Part shown: positions 44,537 through 57,474 of the stretch, in pieces
Position numbering within the stretch: position 1 is the first letter of the stretch
How the letters are laid out: each line of letters opens with the position of its first letter
NCBI GenBank assembly: GCA_008508345.1
Contig: QNGE01001291.1
Coordinates: 113,662 to 177,661 of the forward strand
Length of the DNA stretch: 64,000 bases
Source: Paragonimus westermani
Lineage: Eukaryota; Platyhelminthes; Trematoda; Plagiorchiida; Troglotrematidae
Reading direction: 5' to 3'
The notes under the pieces: model-generated
The model's database searches: none
Told to the model about the DNA's origin: nothing
What the model saw: only the letters and a program-made list of their open reading frames with translations
Position numbers and translations under genes: made by a program

Positions 44537-44910
44537 CTCAACACATTAACACATCCTCAAAGACGGTTCGAAAAAACGCAGTTTTCACAGAGAGAACGGA
44601 TTAACAGACAAAGTAACATGACACGACGGAAGGAGTGTAACCAGTTCCAATACTGTAAGCGAACAGAACAAAACGCGTCTGATTAAACAACAGCTAGTAC
44701 GTTCTCTCGGGGTTAATTGTTTCCTCAGAATGCGATATGCTGATAACGAACGCGCAGTCGGCTAGACTACGGTGAGCGCGAGTGATCTGACACCCTTCCG
44801 AATTAAACGCAGAAGCCCTCTATTAGGGGTGTTGACTTCAAAGAAGATAAAGAATTTACGGACCGTCGGAAAAATCCCATAAGACCAGAAGTAGCGAGGT
44901 GACGAACAAT

Positions 44911-45300
44911 TGTTTTCGATAATTCTTTCTCAAGTCAATACAATTAAATAGGTTTAATCAAGGCGTCATAAGACCAACCGCAACAACTGCTAACGACTGA
45001 CATTAGGGGCTACTACTAGACTTCACCTGTGCTCTCAAAAGAAGTTTGTTCAGTCCTTGCAACTTTCGTGGCCACAGATCGATCATACCCAGTCTGACCA
45101 CACACGAACATTTGACCCTGACCACGTGACGTAACACCCAGTCAACGTCCGGTCCGGGCCCAACCAATTGTTGTGTGGAGTCTAGTAGTAGCCTCTAATG
45201 TCATTCGTTAACAGTCACTCTGTGTTTTTGCGGTTGGTCCTATGACGCCTTGATTAAACCTATGTAACTGTATTGATTTGAGAAAGAAGTATCGAAAACA
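44911..45300. repeat. Inverted-repeat (MITE-like) element, about 390 bp
   Basis: The arms 44911-45026 and 45174-45300 are reverse complements at roughly 88% over about 120 bp, starting TGTTTTCGAT and ending ATCGAAAACA. The shared core is TAGGTTTAATCAAGGCGTCA. The loop of about 150 bp has no coding capacity. The structure fits a non-autonomous DNA transposon or foldback element. Confidence 0.85.
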
Positions 45301-46328
45301 GTTTATGGACCATTTGTGTATCAATCCAATATATGCTAACTAGGGAGACTGTTTGTGATCATGATAGGAATGGTGTGAATGAGCGTCGAGTGGAAATTGG
45401 GTAAGAGACTGAACTAGGTTGCAAAGAGTCAAACCATACTGATCATATTCATAAGTCTTGGTTGAGAGTATGATGAATTAGTTGGTCTACCACCACAGAC
45501 ATCAAAAGAGCAAAACTCATCGGTGGATTACGAACACAAAACACTTCACGCATGCAGAATGAACGGCTGACGGTCACGATTTCTGCCCTCCAGGATCCGA
45601 CCGTAGATTCTATCAAACCTGGCAACTAAAATATGAATAACGATTACGCAAACACCGGGACAAGCAGGCATAGCATCTAAACACAACTGTCCAGTGTACG
45701 GATAATACATTTGAATCAGAAACACAAACGTTAGAAATGCCAGGCAAATTTCTTTGAAGAATAAGCAGAAGCTAGTCATTGAAATCACATCAAACTGTAC
45801 TCAAGTTATCCACATGGCAGGTGTGGCCAGCTGACAGGATGGTGTAGCCACTACGTAGACAACTAGTTAAAAGCATGAACAACCCACCGGCGAAGTTGAA
45901 TAGAGTAATTTCGGTCGGATCACACTCACAGAGGTATCACAAGCTTGATCAGAGCCATCGAAATACGGATCTTTCAGTGATCGCATCAACTTCACGTAAG
46001 CCGTTTCGAACTGTAACAGAAACAATTGAGAGACCGTTAGAGGATATAAACTGGTGATAAAGTGAACGTACATTTGAAACGTGAGTGTTTTTTATGGAAA
46101 AGTATCAGGTCTTGTGTCTACACATAGGCTGATTTAATCAGGCCACGTTACTTCGAATGAACACAATGTTGTGTAATTAACTCAGACCAAACAAGTGACC
46201 TACGACTGATTTGCAATGGCTGTTTTTTTAATGAAGGAAGTACAACTTAATTCGAAGCCTGCCAATTCGCTATACTGACTATGTAATTGGCTTACCACTA
46301 GCTAAACATATGGAAATATGAGACTCAC

Positions 46329-46535
46329 TGTTTGGTCCTCTTTGAGCGCTTGCTGTAGAATTTTCTTTCTTTCCATGGCCCGACTGATGAGACAGACAAA
46401 TTCGTGTTTCATACCTCGAATGGTTGCCACCAGTTGTGAAGTTTCTGACAGATGTGTCAAATGTTTCAGATGAGGTAACGAGGCACGGAGTTGTTCAACC
46501 TCATCCTCGTGTGAGTACAGAACGGCGAGGATAGA
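46329..46535 (-). CDS. MACF1: Spectraplakin exon: spectrin-repeat segment
   Basis: This exon has 69 codons in phase 0-0, with acceptor TGTGTTCAAACACACAG and donor ACA|GTGAGT. The peptide is a clear two-helix segment (EDEVEQLRASLPHLKHL, then TIRGMKHEFVCLISRAMERK and ILQQALKE). It is rich in heptad leucines, as in spectrin helices B and C. Confidence 0.9.
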
Positions 46536-47027
46536 CTGTGTGTTTGAACACAAAAACACAATAAGTAGGTTCAGCCAAACGGTTGATTGTTTACTGCTGA
46601 AATACAATCAGTAAACGAATCGCTTCCATGACAAACATAATGTCAGACTTCGTTAGATGTGAACCATGATTGCCAAACCCAACTTTGAGACACTGGAATG
46701 GACAGGAAACCGATCGACTAGGACACAGTATTTATGGTTAGAGGGGCATAGGACGCACAGGTCAAAGAGCGACTGATATTAACCAATACCGTAAGAGGTG
46801 ACAGGAACTAACTAGCGTTGACTGAAAGCGAGTTATAAAAAATACCTCTCAACTTGCAATTCAGACCACTTGGTCACCATACGTGCTATGACGATCACAG
46901 ATAGGAAAGCAATCACTTTCTCAAACAACTAACAAAACGGATTCAAGAACATTCCGAATAGTAGAGTCTAGAGAGAATGGTACCGGATACTGAAATGCAG
47001 CAAACAGAATGCACCTTAGGCACTCAC

Positions 47028-47474
47028 TTCAATTTCGTCGACTTGCTCTGTGCAGCGTTGCACTAATTTTGACGGGCGATACAATTTAGCTAGTGATACG
47101 TGGACTCCATCCAACATCAAATGTAATCGGCTCATTTGAGTCTCATGCAGACCGACAAACTTGAAATGAGAGTTCCACGAAGCCTGAGCCTGAGCAACCA
47201 AGAGTTTGTAGCGTGCCTGGGACCGAATGAGGCGACGCAGTCCGTACGGGTAACCAGACGCGCATTGCTGCTCCGATCCGGTTGACGAACTTCGCGGTTT
47301 GGGCACGTGTTCAGCCAAAAATTGGACAATGGCCAACATCGCATCATCGCTTGAACATATTTGTGAGGAAGTGGTTTGAGTATCGCGTCTGTCCAAATTG
47401 TCTGACTCACAAGAAAGCTGGATCAATTTGACAAATCGCGTTCGGCCTTCGTCTTCCAATTTGGCATAGGCATC
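47028..47474 (-). CDS. MACF1: Spectraplakin exon: spectrin-repeat segment
   Basis: This exon has 149 codons in phase 0-0. The acceptor is TATTCGTTCCCTAAAAG; the donor is GAA|GTGAGT. It starts DAYAKLEDEGRTRFVKLIQL, contains a Ser-rich loop (KPRSSSTGSEQQ), then a long basic helix (GLRRLIRSQARYKLLVAQAQ ... W). It ends with LVQRCTEQVDEIE, continuous with SILAVLYSHEDE of the next exon. Confidence 0.9.
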
Positions 47475-49740
47475 CTTTTAGGGAACGAATAAGGTATTAG
47501 TACACTTCAACTACACCACATCTGCACTACATCGACAAATGAATAAAAACTACTGATATTTAGACAATTTTACCAAATTTGTTATTATTGATTTTATATT
47601 CATATTTGAAATGGATAGGTAAATTGCTCTAGCTGAAGTGTCTTTAGCGTCCGTGAAAAACCGTTGAAAATCTCGTTAGAGATGTCTGTGCTCTAACAGA
47701 CGAGTTGTATATGATACTCGTGTTCACGATCGTCTATTTCCACAAAGTTAACTTGGACCTCAGCACGTTTGTTTGCACGTTTGGGGAAGAAACGTTGCAG
47801 ATCTGTCCACTATTATTATTATTATTGCTAAAGGAAACCGGAATTAGAATGAGTTCAGTCATATGTCAACATCCAAATGATCTTCAGATAAATTCAGATA
47901 AATTACGTTACCCATTGTCGCGATCATGTGATTCATAATGTAGCTCACACACGTGTGTTATTCGACACGTCAGAACGAGAGTTAATCGTAAAATGCCCTA
48001 AAAACGTTTATTTTGTGCAAGGACCTATAGGCTACCTATTAATTTGAGCACTAATTACGTATTGGGATGTCACAGAGGAAATGAGTGTGGAAGCATCGAA
48101 CAGGCTTAGTGACTAAGATTAAAAACAAATATTTGTCAAGTATTCATATTTACTGAGTAACTAACTCAGAAAAGTTTATGTTGTTTGTGTGTTAATTTTG
48201 AAGTTAAACAAAGTATAGACGAAAATTAAAGTACGCCTAGAGAGCAGATGACTCAATTTGTACTTCTGTCTAACTTTGATAATTTTGGGGTTTATACTAC
48301 TCATCCGTAAGAGTGATAGAAGAGGAGAAATGGGCCAAATGCTAAATTTATCTAAAATAAGCCGGTTTCGATATTATGATTAGCATTTTAACAAAAGGTG
48401 AAATAACGACTTTCGATATGAGTACTAAGCTATAAACTACAATAGGCTGTTCGCCGGAAAAATGAAGGAAGCTGTAGAAGAACACTAGTCTGTTGCCAGA
48501 AGGTTACAAAATACAGCTTAAACGTTACAAAACACTCAAATGAGCGGTCCGATTTGCTTGCCTTCAATTTGTCAAATAGAGATCATTACCATGTTCTAGA
48601 AGGTTACGTAGATCATGCTCAATACTAATTCACTTTGTGTGTAAGGATGAGAAGTAATAATTAAAAAAATACACTGGTTTTGCCGGGAAATTTTTATCAA
48701 CAATGGGGGCAAAACTTCAGTCACCTATTTGAAAATATGTAAACTCCTCCAAATTGCGAATTTTATGGATGAGCATGACGATGGGTATGGTACTGTAAGC
48801 TTCGAAACAGGTTGTAGTCACGTTCCTGAAGAGGGCACTGTTCATAAGTTCGTAACTAACACCATGAAATTCAGGTGAGCTAGTTGGATGAGACGCCTAT
48901 CGGGTGTTGTTTTAAACGGTGTGCGGAAGAAAGAGATGAAACCACCGAACAGAATGAATATGCGAACAGAATCTCACTAAATCAGCTGCAGACACAACAA
49001 TGAGAAGTGGGGGTGAAACAGTCAGAGGTCAAGGTGGAAAATACGGAGAGCACTGCAAAAGTGAAGTGGCTAGTCCAAGTCGGACAAATTGAGCATCACG
49101 CACTTATGTTCGCCGCTTCACATTCATATCGAAAACCCTCTAAATGGTTCATGTTAAAGAAACTTCGATCCTGTTGAAGCATACTAACTTTGCTCTTACA
49201 GCGGATGTGTTGGCCGGCATTCCATAGAATTTCATTATAAAAATGAGCGAGTCGTCACAATTAAAGTTTCAGAAGCGATCGCATATGCATCATGTTCAGA
49301 ATGTCCCACCACCTCAGTAGCTGTCCTGTAAAATCCAACTGATAATACTGTTCAACCAGAAGTAAATCACTGACATCAGTGAATGACCAGATTGCTTGTA
49401 ACAGGTTACTGTAAAGAATACCGAACCAGCGGTTATACAGTTAAGAATTTATGTCAGTAACACTGCGGTTTCATGTGTGGATCATAGCCTAACAATAGGG
49501 TTAAAACATAGATATAAAGTGTACCATAAAACAATGAGATGGAAATCTACTTAAGGATTTCCGACCATCTTCTGTTAGAAGTAGTGGACCGATAGTAGTG
49601 CACTACGCTACTGTTCAACCGGATGAGCTGACCTGTCCGATGAAGAACTAGGAACGTATACAAATCCGTGCTGAGGGAATGAGTTGAACAGTCACTAAGT
49701 TACGAAGAAAACAAGCATATAAACCAGACTGAAAAAGCAC
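47475..49740 (-). other. Intron, A/T-rich, nothing recognised
   Basis: I find no element or exon here that can be supported. Confidence 0.45.
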
Positions 49741-49872
49741 CTTGAACTGGGCCATCAGTTCCTGAGCCGTACTCGTGCTCAAGCCCCTGGGTGCGACAAG
49801 TCTGGCAAGATCAGCACCGTTCCGGTCGAGCCAAACAGCTTGGTTGGAAAGCACCGCGTCCAGTTGGTGAAT
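49741..49872 (-). CDS. MACF1: Spectraplakin exon: short spectrin helix-A segment
   Basis: This exon has 44 codons in phase 0-0. The acceptor is CTGTTGTTCCTGTTATCTAG; the donor is AAG|GTGCTT, weak after +3. The peptide IHQLDAVLSNQAVWLDRNGA ... TAQELMAQFK has the Leu/Trp spacing of spectrin helix A. It continues AELAQ of the 53.5-kb exon and leads into DAYAKLEDE of the next. Confidence 0.82.
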
Positions 49873-50513
49873 CTAGATAACAGGAACAACAGAAGTTTAT
49901 ATCCGGTTAGTGCTAAGGAATTTTGGTTTTAAAGAAATTTAATACGGCACAAGATAGGGTGCGACACAACTGGAACCATGACAACGGCCAGAAAGAATGG
50001 GAAAAAACGTTTCACACTTGAGTCTGGTTACTTCACTTAACTAACAATGAAGACATCAACTGAATGTGTGTAATATAGACAGTGTGAAATGTGCAAACAA
50101 CGTATACGGCTGACCGACATTTTGTGCAGTTGGGAAGAAAACCCCGCTACTGGTTGCTGAGTTAAACGGTGTGAAGCAATGCACACAAGTATGTGTACTT
50201 TTATAAAAAAAATCAAGATAACAGTGTGCAACGATGATCAGTGAACAGGCGATCAACGGCTTGTATGTTCAACCTTACCGTTTGCCACCTGACACTGTTG
50301 GCTTTGCGAATCTGTATGGCAAGCAGGTGGTTGAGTATGGACAGAGGATGGGTCAAGTGACTAGTAGACGTGCCAGAGACTTCTCTTAACAGGAGAATGT
50401 ACCACCATAAGAAATGAAAATTCATTAAAAAGGGGGGTAGACAATCTATATCTCTAGTTAAATAGGAGGCGCAGTTTTTTCTATTGAGGAGCAAAATACA
50501 GAACTTGATTTAA

Positions 50514-51400
50514 ATGGGCGAGCTGTGGAGTTATAGCCTTCAAGAAAGACGGGTGAGCAAACTTCGAGATCGTTTTCAATTTAAGCGGCTTGTGTTACAC
50601 TCCTATAATGAAATGATTGTCGGATTACATGTGGAGATTATTGCCCGGTTTGTGCGCTTTGGAAGTTGCATCAGCAATTTCGGCAGATATATGGAGAATG
50701 AAACGGAATCTCATATAGGGAAATTTAGGTCTGTATTAGCAAATCTAGAACACGTCTAACGGCAGAGAGGCTTCTCCCTGAAGCTTAGGGGTCGTGAATA
50801 AAAGGCAACTGTAAGGGTAATTACTGTCATGAAACCTAGCCGTCCATGGTAGAAGGCGGAGAAGGTTTTTTCACACATTGGATCGTCGATGTCTGCCGTG
50901 CATTGCTCGCATCGGTGGTATCAAACGAGTAAACAATAAAGAGGTTAGGAAATGGGTATTTGGTAGTTAGTACTAATCTTTAGGTTTGAAAATATAGACG
51001 GTTAGGTCATACACGAAGGGTGTTAGCCGGTTGTTCGCCACACCGATCACTATTTGCCGATGCTATCGCCGAGTGGAGTAAGGTGCTAGGTATACAGACG
51101 ATTATTTAGTGTAATGAGGTTCTTCACCTGGGGTTCGCCATTGTAGGTCGGATTCGTCTGCCGGGCTGGAGAGGGTGAAAGCTGCAAGAAAACTCTCTTT
51201 GGTGACGCCTTACTTTCACCTGCAGATCGGTTGTTTGTTTACAAATTGTGGGCACCTCAAGGTTGAATACTTGAATATAGACACAGTTACTTTCAATAGT
51301 TCAACCCCCTCTTTTCTTTTCTTTTTTGGTTAGGGCTTGATTTTTTCTCCATCTTTGAACGGCAGTTGAATGATGATCAGGTTCATTAAAAGATGAAACT
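50514..51400 (+). mobile_element. LINE remnant: RT C-terminus and 3' UTR
   Basis: The plus-strand frame 50514-50759 carries VEIIARFVRFGSCISNFGRY, the equivalent of VDRFVYLGSCIRSGG. It is followed by decayed LINE blocks (SSMSAVHCSHRWYQTS) and the 3' UTR shared with 17.64-17.90 kb (GCACCTCAAGGTTGAATACT region). This copy is older and more diverged than the 16- and 41-kb copies. It is antisense to the host gene. Confidence 0.75.
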
Positions 51401-52159
51401 ATGATCACTTTTTAAAAGTATTTGTGAGACAACCAATGCTGAGGGAAATCGAAAACATGCAGCTTCGGCACAGGAGTAAGTTTGTGAATGCCAGGCCTAC
51501 ATGTACAATATGGAGAATAGTCATACTGCCTGTTAAGAGAAGACAGTACCACGAAGTAGATGGACTCATTCAAAGGAAAGCATAAGAGAGGACAATAACT
51601 CACACGACAGGGGACAGCGTTTAAACCGTCAGAACCTGGTATGAACTTCGTCTGCAGCAACGAAGTCTGTTTCCCAACAATGGATTGATAAGTTTAAATA
51701 AGCGCTGCGAATTACACGGAGAGGTTATAAGGTGAGATACTCAACCACACGAAGTACACACCCATGCAATGTGCTTGAGTGAGCACATAACAACGCGATA
51801 TGCTTCACATTGTAGTTCCTAAAAGCACAGCTTCTGTGTCATGCACATCATTTCAATACACTGTCTACTTTCGAGTGCAATTTTTGATTAGGATGATTTC
51901 TGAAGGTTATCACATCCAACCGAACGTTACAACTTTACCGTAGTTATAAGACAGCAATCGGTCCAAGATTACTTGGATTGGGCAGATGGACAACCCTGGC
52001 GATGGTGAAACATACGCTAGATTAGATCAAATCACCACACTCACAGGTTCCATTTCAACCACCAGTATAGGGGGAATGAGGTGACATTCAGTCACACTTC
52101 AAATGCTGGAAGGGTATTTGGCAATCCGTGACAGTCATGATGAGGGAGGAAGTAATCTC
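51401..52159. other. Intron DNA, nothing recognised
   Basis: No supported feature was found here. Confidence 0.4.
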
Positions 52160-52351
52160 TTACTTCTTAGAACAGGCATCTTCTACACTCATACGTTTCA
52201 TCTTAGCCCATCTGTCAACAACGGATTTGCTGTCGGAAATCAGTTGCACACAGCTATACGTTGGACCGTACGTGGATATAACGAGTATACAGTGCTTTGG
52301 TGATTTACGTTGACAGACGTTGAGTCTGACAGAGCACAAGCGACTGTTCAT
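52160..52351 (-). mobile_element. LINE endonuclease fragment
   Basis: The minus strand reads NSRLCSVRLNVCQRKSPKH followed by CILVISTYGPT. This is the part of the AP-type endonuclease where active LINEs have RLCAVRL...VISAYAPTD. It is short and isolated. Confidence 0.6.
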
Positions 52352-52675
52352 TGGAACTCAGTGCGATTTCCATTCCAGATTGACCAAAAGGTTCGACGTC
52401 ACCAGAAAAACTGAAACACGTTTGGATTGACGATTACCTAGATGTGAACTCAAGTGAATATTGGTACTAGAATCGTAAACAAATCCATCAACCACCAGAC
52501 TTGAGGGAGTACTTGCTACAACAGCTTGCTGGCTGATTTCTTAGAGAGAGTGCGGACAGTTATTTTGGCTTTGGAAACTAACTACCACTGGAGACCACAG
52601 AGAGAGCAGAAAAATTGGAGGATCAAATAAAAGGATAAGTTTGCGGTGGTCGAACAACAACGTCACCGTTGGGAG

Positions 52676-53240
52676 AACGCGAAAGGGGTTTAACTTATGG
52701 GACATCACACCGGGTTTCTGACTCAAAAGTCTGACCTACGAGATAACCGGGTATGAGGTTTCTTTCGAGGCACCCTACCTGAAACAATGCCTTTAAAGCC
52801 TGACTCACTTGACAGGGAGGGTTTTGTCTAGCCCGATGATGCAATGCGTATGACAGTAAAGTTTGGTTCTCAACACTGCTGCACACGGGGAATGTGGTGG
52901 AAGCTACATGAAGCCATAAAATTATACCGGATGTTTTTCAATCATATTGGACTGTACTCCGGCGGTCACGGTCAACTGTCGGTCGGTCGGAATGTTCTTT
53001 GTTTCGGGGTGCCTTTTCTAACCCCTTCATTCTGCACACGAGAAACAGAAGTGCCGTATGCTGTGTGCTCATAATATCATGCCGTAGTGCCTAAGCACTC
53101 CCGTGCGGTCAGTAGTGCGACATGCAATCCTATGAACGCATCTGCCTTCCGTCTGACTGCTACCTTTTGGCCAGTCAGATAAGGCCCTTACCTGGAAGAA
53201 CCGAAGGCCTAGTCAGCATAACCTTTGGGATCGATCCAGT
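52676..53240 (+). repeat. Diverged copy of the 57/59-kb repeat family
   Basis: The start (GCGAAAGGGGTTTAAC, then GGGACATCACACCG) and several later blocks match 58679-59230, with many substitutions and small indels. It has no recognised coding function. Confidence 0.75.
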
Positions 53241-53553
53241 TTACAAACTCAACCGCCACGTTAAAAGAGCAGAACAGGTCGGTTCTTCACATTTGTTCGG
53301 GGACAACGTTGCTTCCAAGTGTAGTTTGCCCACATGTCCCACGTCGTATGGCACTATGCGTGAACTTGTAGAAGGAAATGTAGTGTACATAAGTTATTTC
53401 AAGGTACGTTTCACTGGAAAAAGTTCAAAAACAAACAAACGCTTCTTTCCAGCTAAGTGAAAATATAAATATTCATGTGTGAAGTTTGGTAGGATTCACA
53501 TGTGATGGAAACAATTCGAGAACGACAGTCATACGATCGACTTTTGAGCTTAC

Positions 53554-53754
53554 TTGAGCCAATTCAGCCTTTTGCTTAATGAGCTTGGTCTTCGTATTTT
53601 TCATGACTGTCTGGTGTAGATTTTTTAAGGCACCCACATCAACAGGGATTTTCTGCTGGACAGCATCCGGCTCTGCTGTTTCTGGCATCGACAGACACGT
53701 TTCTTCCATACGCTCGACTAATACGTTCAGCATGTCCAGTTCCATTTGATTGAG
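53554..53754 (-). CDS. MACF1: Spectraplakin exon: spectrin-repeat segment
   Basis: This exon has 67 codons in phase 0-0, with acceptor GGATCCAATTTATCAG and donor CAA|GTAAGC. The first helix reads LNQMELDMLNVLVERMEETC. A linker follows, and then a second helix (LKNLHQTVMKNTKTKLIKQK, AELAQ) continues in the 49.8-kb exon. Confidence 0.88.
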
Positions 53755-53907
53755 CTGATAAATTGGATCCAAAGAAGTAACATGAGTATATTCGTGCACG
53801 TCGGATCGAAAACTTACAGACTCGGCTTTCACAATTGTTGGTGATGGATAGTCCCATCAGATAGATGATAAAGGAAGTTGAATTATGGATCATCAAGGAT
53901 GACTCAC

Positions 53908-54105
53908 TTCCAGTCGCATTATCCCATCAAGTGCGCTGAAGCTTGCAAGTTGATCCTCATCCATTGCCATATTCTCACAAATCTGGTGTTCGTTCACATG
54001 ATGCACAACACTCAGGTCTGCATCGCATTCCGCGAGGGTTGACTGGCACGCTTCCAGTACTCCACTCACTTGACCATGATTGATCAAAGCAAAGCAAATT
54101 TCTTC
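53908..54105 (-). CDS. MACF1: Spectraplakin exon: spectrin-repeat segment
   Basis: This exon has 66 codons in phase 0-0, with acceptor CATCATTTTTAG and donor GAA|GTGAGT. The peptide starts EEICFALINHGQVSGVLEAC and ends DEDQLASFSALDGIMRLE. It is acidic and helical. The intron to the next exon is only 153 bp, the second shortest placed here after that at 62651-63096. Confidence 0.85.
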
Positions 54106-56990
54106 CTAAAAATGATGGCGTAATCTGAGGTTAGGCGCAACTTGTTTAGGAACACTTTGGCTCTCAACTATTCACTTTGCAAACATGGCTCGATCGCCAT
54201 AAAATAACACTGTTCAAAAACGTCACCAATCAAATTTTTTCAACAGTAGTCGTGCTCCGAAGCAAATAGCCCGGCTCGAACACAAGATGTGTACTTCAAA
54301 ACACTTCAGCGTGTCTGAAGGATCAGAGCAACCAACGCTGAATTAACGAAATCGGAGCAACATCTCATTTGGAAGTCAGAATCCTAACTAGCTAATTTAC
54401 TAGTTCGCAAGATATGCTGTACCACAATATTAGTAAGTGAGCTGAACAAATTGAGTTAATCAGTTAGAAGGATGCCAGTCAAAAGTGAAGTCAAAATGTA
54501 AACGGTTGGATGGGGTAAGTAAGATAAATTCTCAGCAATACGTGTTGTCCATTCACTGACTGTTCACAAATGATGGAAATCAGTGACGCACTGAAACTAC
54601 ACAATAAATTGTTTGTTACTCAAGTCGTTTCAACGTGGACAACTAGTTTACTCTATGCTTAACGTGACCACAATCACTAACGGATAAGCCTCATGTTACT
54701 AAAAACCTTAGATACCAAAGCCGTCGATAGTGATGATTCGGTGTAACTGCTTGAGCAGATAAACTGCTCATAGTGGTACTGATAGATCTGTAAGTGCTGA
54801 CTACACCAAAATTAGTTGATCGTGAAATTGTTTGGACTAAAAACAAAGCCTTCACTACATCCTAGTTATGTTGTAACAAACCACTGGAAACAGTGTCCGA
54901 CTACCAAAATCTTGCAGATACACGTTTCAACCACGCGTATTGTGACTGCTACTGTTGTGTAGGTATATGCAATCTAGCCGTATCCAGTTCATGTCAGGTG
55001 AGGTCGAATGTGTCATGATAATAAATGCCTTATTTTGGTGAAAAAGTATATCAGTTCGAACCATAAAGAAGTTAACATGCATCCAGTGTGAACTTTCGGG
55101 GCCTTTTAAATGATGACGCGAATGCATGTCACACGAAATTCATCAGCTTAACCTCAGTTTGTCACTATCACAAGAAAGGAATCGCGTCCATTCGGAATGA
55201 ATACACAAGTGCCATTGTCCGCCTGGTTTATGACAACTCAGATAAACAAAGACTGAACCCGATTAGCCACTAGGTCTGCCGACGTCTCTAGCAATCTACT
55301 CTGTGACTCATGAGGGCCTCAGTTCTGGAGATGAAGTCGGTCTACAACGACCAACCTACTGTTAAACTGTGACAGTACTCAGTCTAGGTATCGTTTCTCC
55401 ACATTAAACTTTGCGTTAATAGTTCTGAAAATGGCTTTACATACACTTCCCCTTAGCTTCACAGAATAACCTTTTCGTCCCCAGAGACGACGTGGATCAG
55501 TGAAAACCTCTTTGACTTCGAAGATGCGTGCATCTACTTCATTTTAAACACTCCTCTTGATACAATCACACAATCTCAATTATACGAACCAGCCTATAAA
55601 AGCCACAGCTTCATTATCCCACCTAGATCAGTACAAATTCTGCAGTACTGTACAATACAACGTATTTCTTGGCCATGTCCATCTCACGTTGCTGGACAGA
55701 GCACTAAATTTCGTCTATAATTATCTAAACGTAGCTAGTGATCAGCTGGTCGTTTACCGAACAAGATATTGATTTCGGCACCCTGTGTGTGCCGTAGACA
55801 GTCTATAATCATTTCATTTACGAAAAACTTGACACTGAAGCTAATGCTAGCTAAAGTATGATAATGAAGCTTAATGACTTAAAAAAGGGCAGAACAAACT
55901 ACCGGGCTGAACACAATTTTGTAGTTCACAGAAATGACAGTTTTTAGCTGGCGATTCGCATGACGCTGCGTAAGAATTAAGCAGGGTGAAAATCTGACTT
56001 GCACATTTGCGTCCAGGAAGTGTTTTTTTTGTCGGGCGGCACTAATTCTACGATGTGAGGGGGACTTCAAGACTTTAGAATTGACCGAAGTCAAGCTTAA
56101 GACTGAGAGAACACCCCCTCAGTGTTAAATTATTATCCATTGCCTTGATGTACAGAGAGATAGATAGTACGCGAAAAATGATCACTAAAACCACAAATGT
56201 ATCACCCTTTTAAAAGTGATGGGACGAACGTAGTTGGACCATCGGCCACAGGTTTAAAAGTGTAAACAGATTAATCTACGGAAAAACACAGAATGTCACT
56301 GAAATACGCCAGTAACACCAGAAAATTATAAGACCCCTTAGACCTCTTGACTGCTTATGGGCATGGTCCACCCGCCCTGCAGATAGTCGTATTCAGTCCC
56401 TCCACTCACAACGGCCTTCAGCCTGGCCAAGAAGTACTGTGGCTCAAGGTTACTTCCGTCAAAAGCGAAGTGGATTGGTCTGCTAAGGGAATCCACAAGA
56501 GCTAGAACTGTTGAAAGAAGTCTAAACAGAAGAAGTAGAAGTGATAAGAACGCAGGCGTGGCACTGACTGCGGTATAATGTCTTTGTGGACCGCGTGTCC
56601 AGTCAGCAAGTTGAGTGATCACGGAGGGCTCAGCAGACCAAGTGACACCTACCCATTTTACTCAGTGGAATAACCGGGGCTCCATCGTTCATGAAAATGC
56701 TGCCACCTGACCACAACGCAAACTGACTCAATCACTGCTCGTTTCAGCATATGCAGCAAGGTAGCCTAGAGGCTCGGTTGGTATGCAGAATACGTAACCA
56801 ATCCATCACGAGCTGTGCAGTGTGATCAGCAGATTAAATGATTGCAAAAAGGAAACATTTGAAACCACGCGCTGCCGAACGAACGCATTGTTCACGAAAT
56901 TTTTCCGAGTGATGTTGGCTACCTGGAGGAGACAATGACGGTCAAGCACTAATCGGGTATTATGCTGTTAGCATGAAGCAGTGGTCAGGC
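54106..56990 (-). other. Part of a 5.9-kb intron, nothing recognised
   Basis: A minus-strand frame at 56338-56622 (94 codons) is open but matches no family I know. No exon with fitting splice phases was found, but one could be missed. Confidence 0.4.
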
Positions 56991-57474
56991 TTATAAACTG
57001 GATCGATTCAAAAGATTATACCAACCAAGACTTCGCTCGTTTCAAGTCAAACCATGTCAGATAGTCCAAGCGGGAGGTGTCAGATGAGAAACAGTTCTAC
57101 TCGTAGTGTTCTGTTTTGCATCACTAGGTGATGAGGCGCGATCCTATGAACATACTGCAGAACAACTTCCATATTTGGGACACTGGTGTCCTCTGATTAA
57201 CAAAGAGTGCGGATAGACGAGGTACTTTCAAACAAAGAGCACTCCGATCACTAAACGGTTGACCGTGATCTCGGCGAATCACCGGATAGGGTCGAGGAAC
57301 CTTCGGTATCATTCAAAGGCTTGATGTGGTTTCCAATATATCCACTGTGCACAACAGCGATGGGATTCTGGCAACGCTGTTTTATCCACTACATCCCCGA
57401 GTTAGGTAAATCTCTCACTGTCAGGTGAGTCAGACTTTTAAGGCATTGATTTCAGGTAGGGTCCTCCGAAAGAA
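56991..57474 (-). repeat. 484-bp repeat, minus-strand arm of an inverted pair
   Basis: This is the reverse complement of 58761-59244, of the same length and with only a few substitutions. Both contain the same 62-codon frame (57312-57124 here), which has no recognised domain. Its upstream end abuts the LINE fragment at 57475. Confidence 0.9.
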
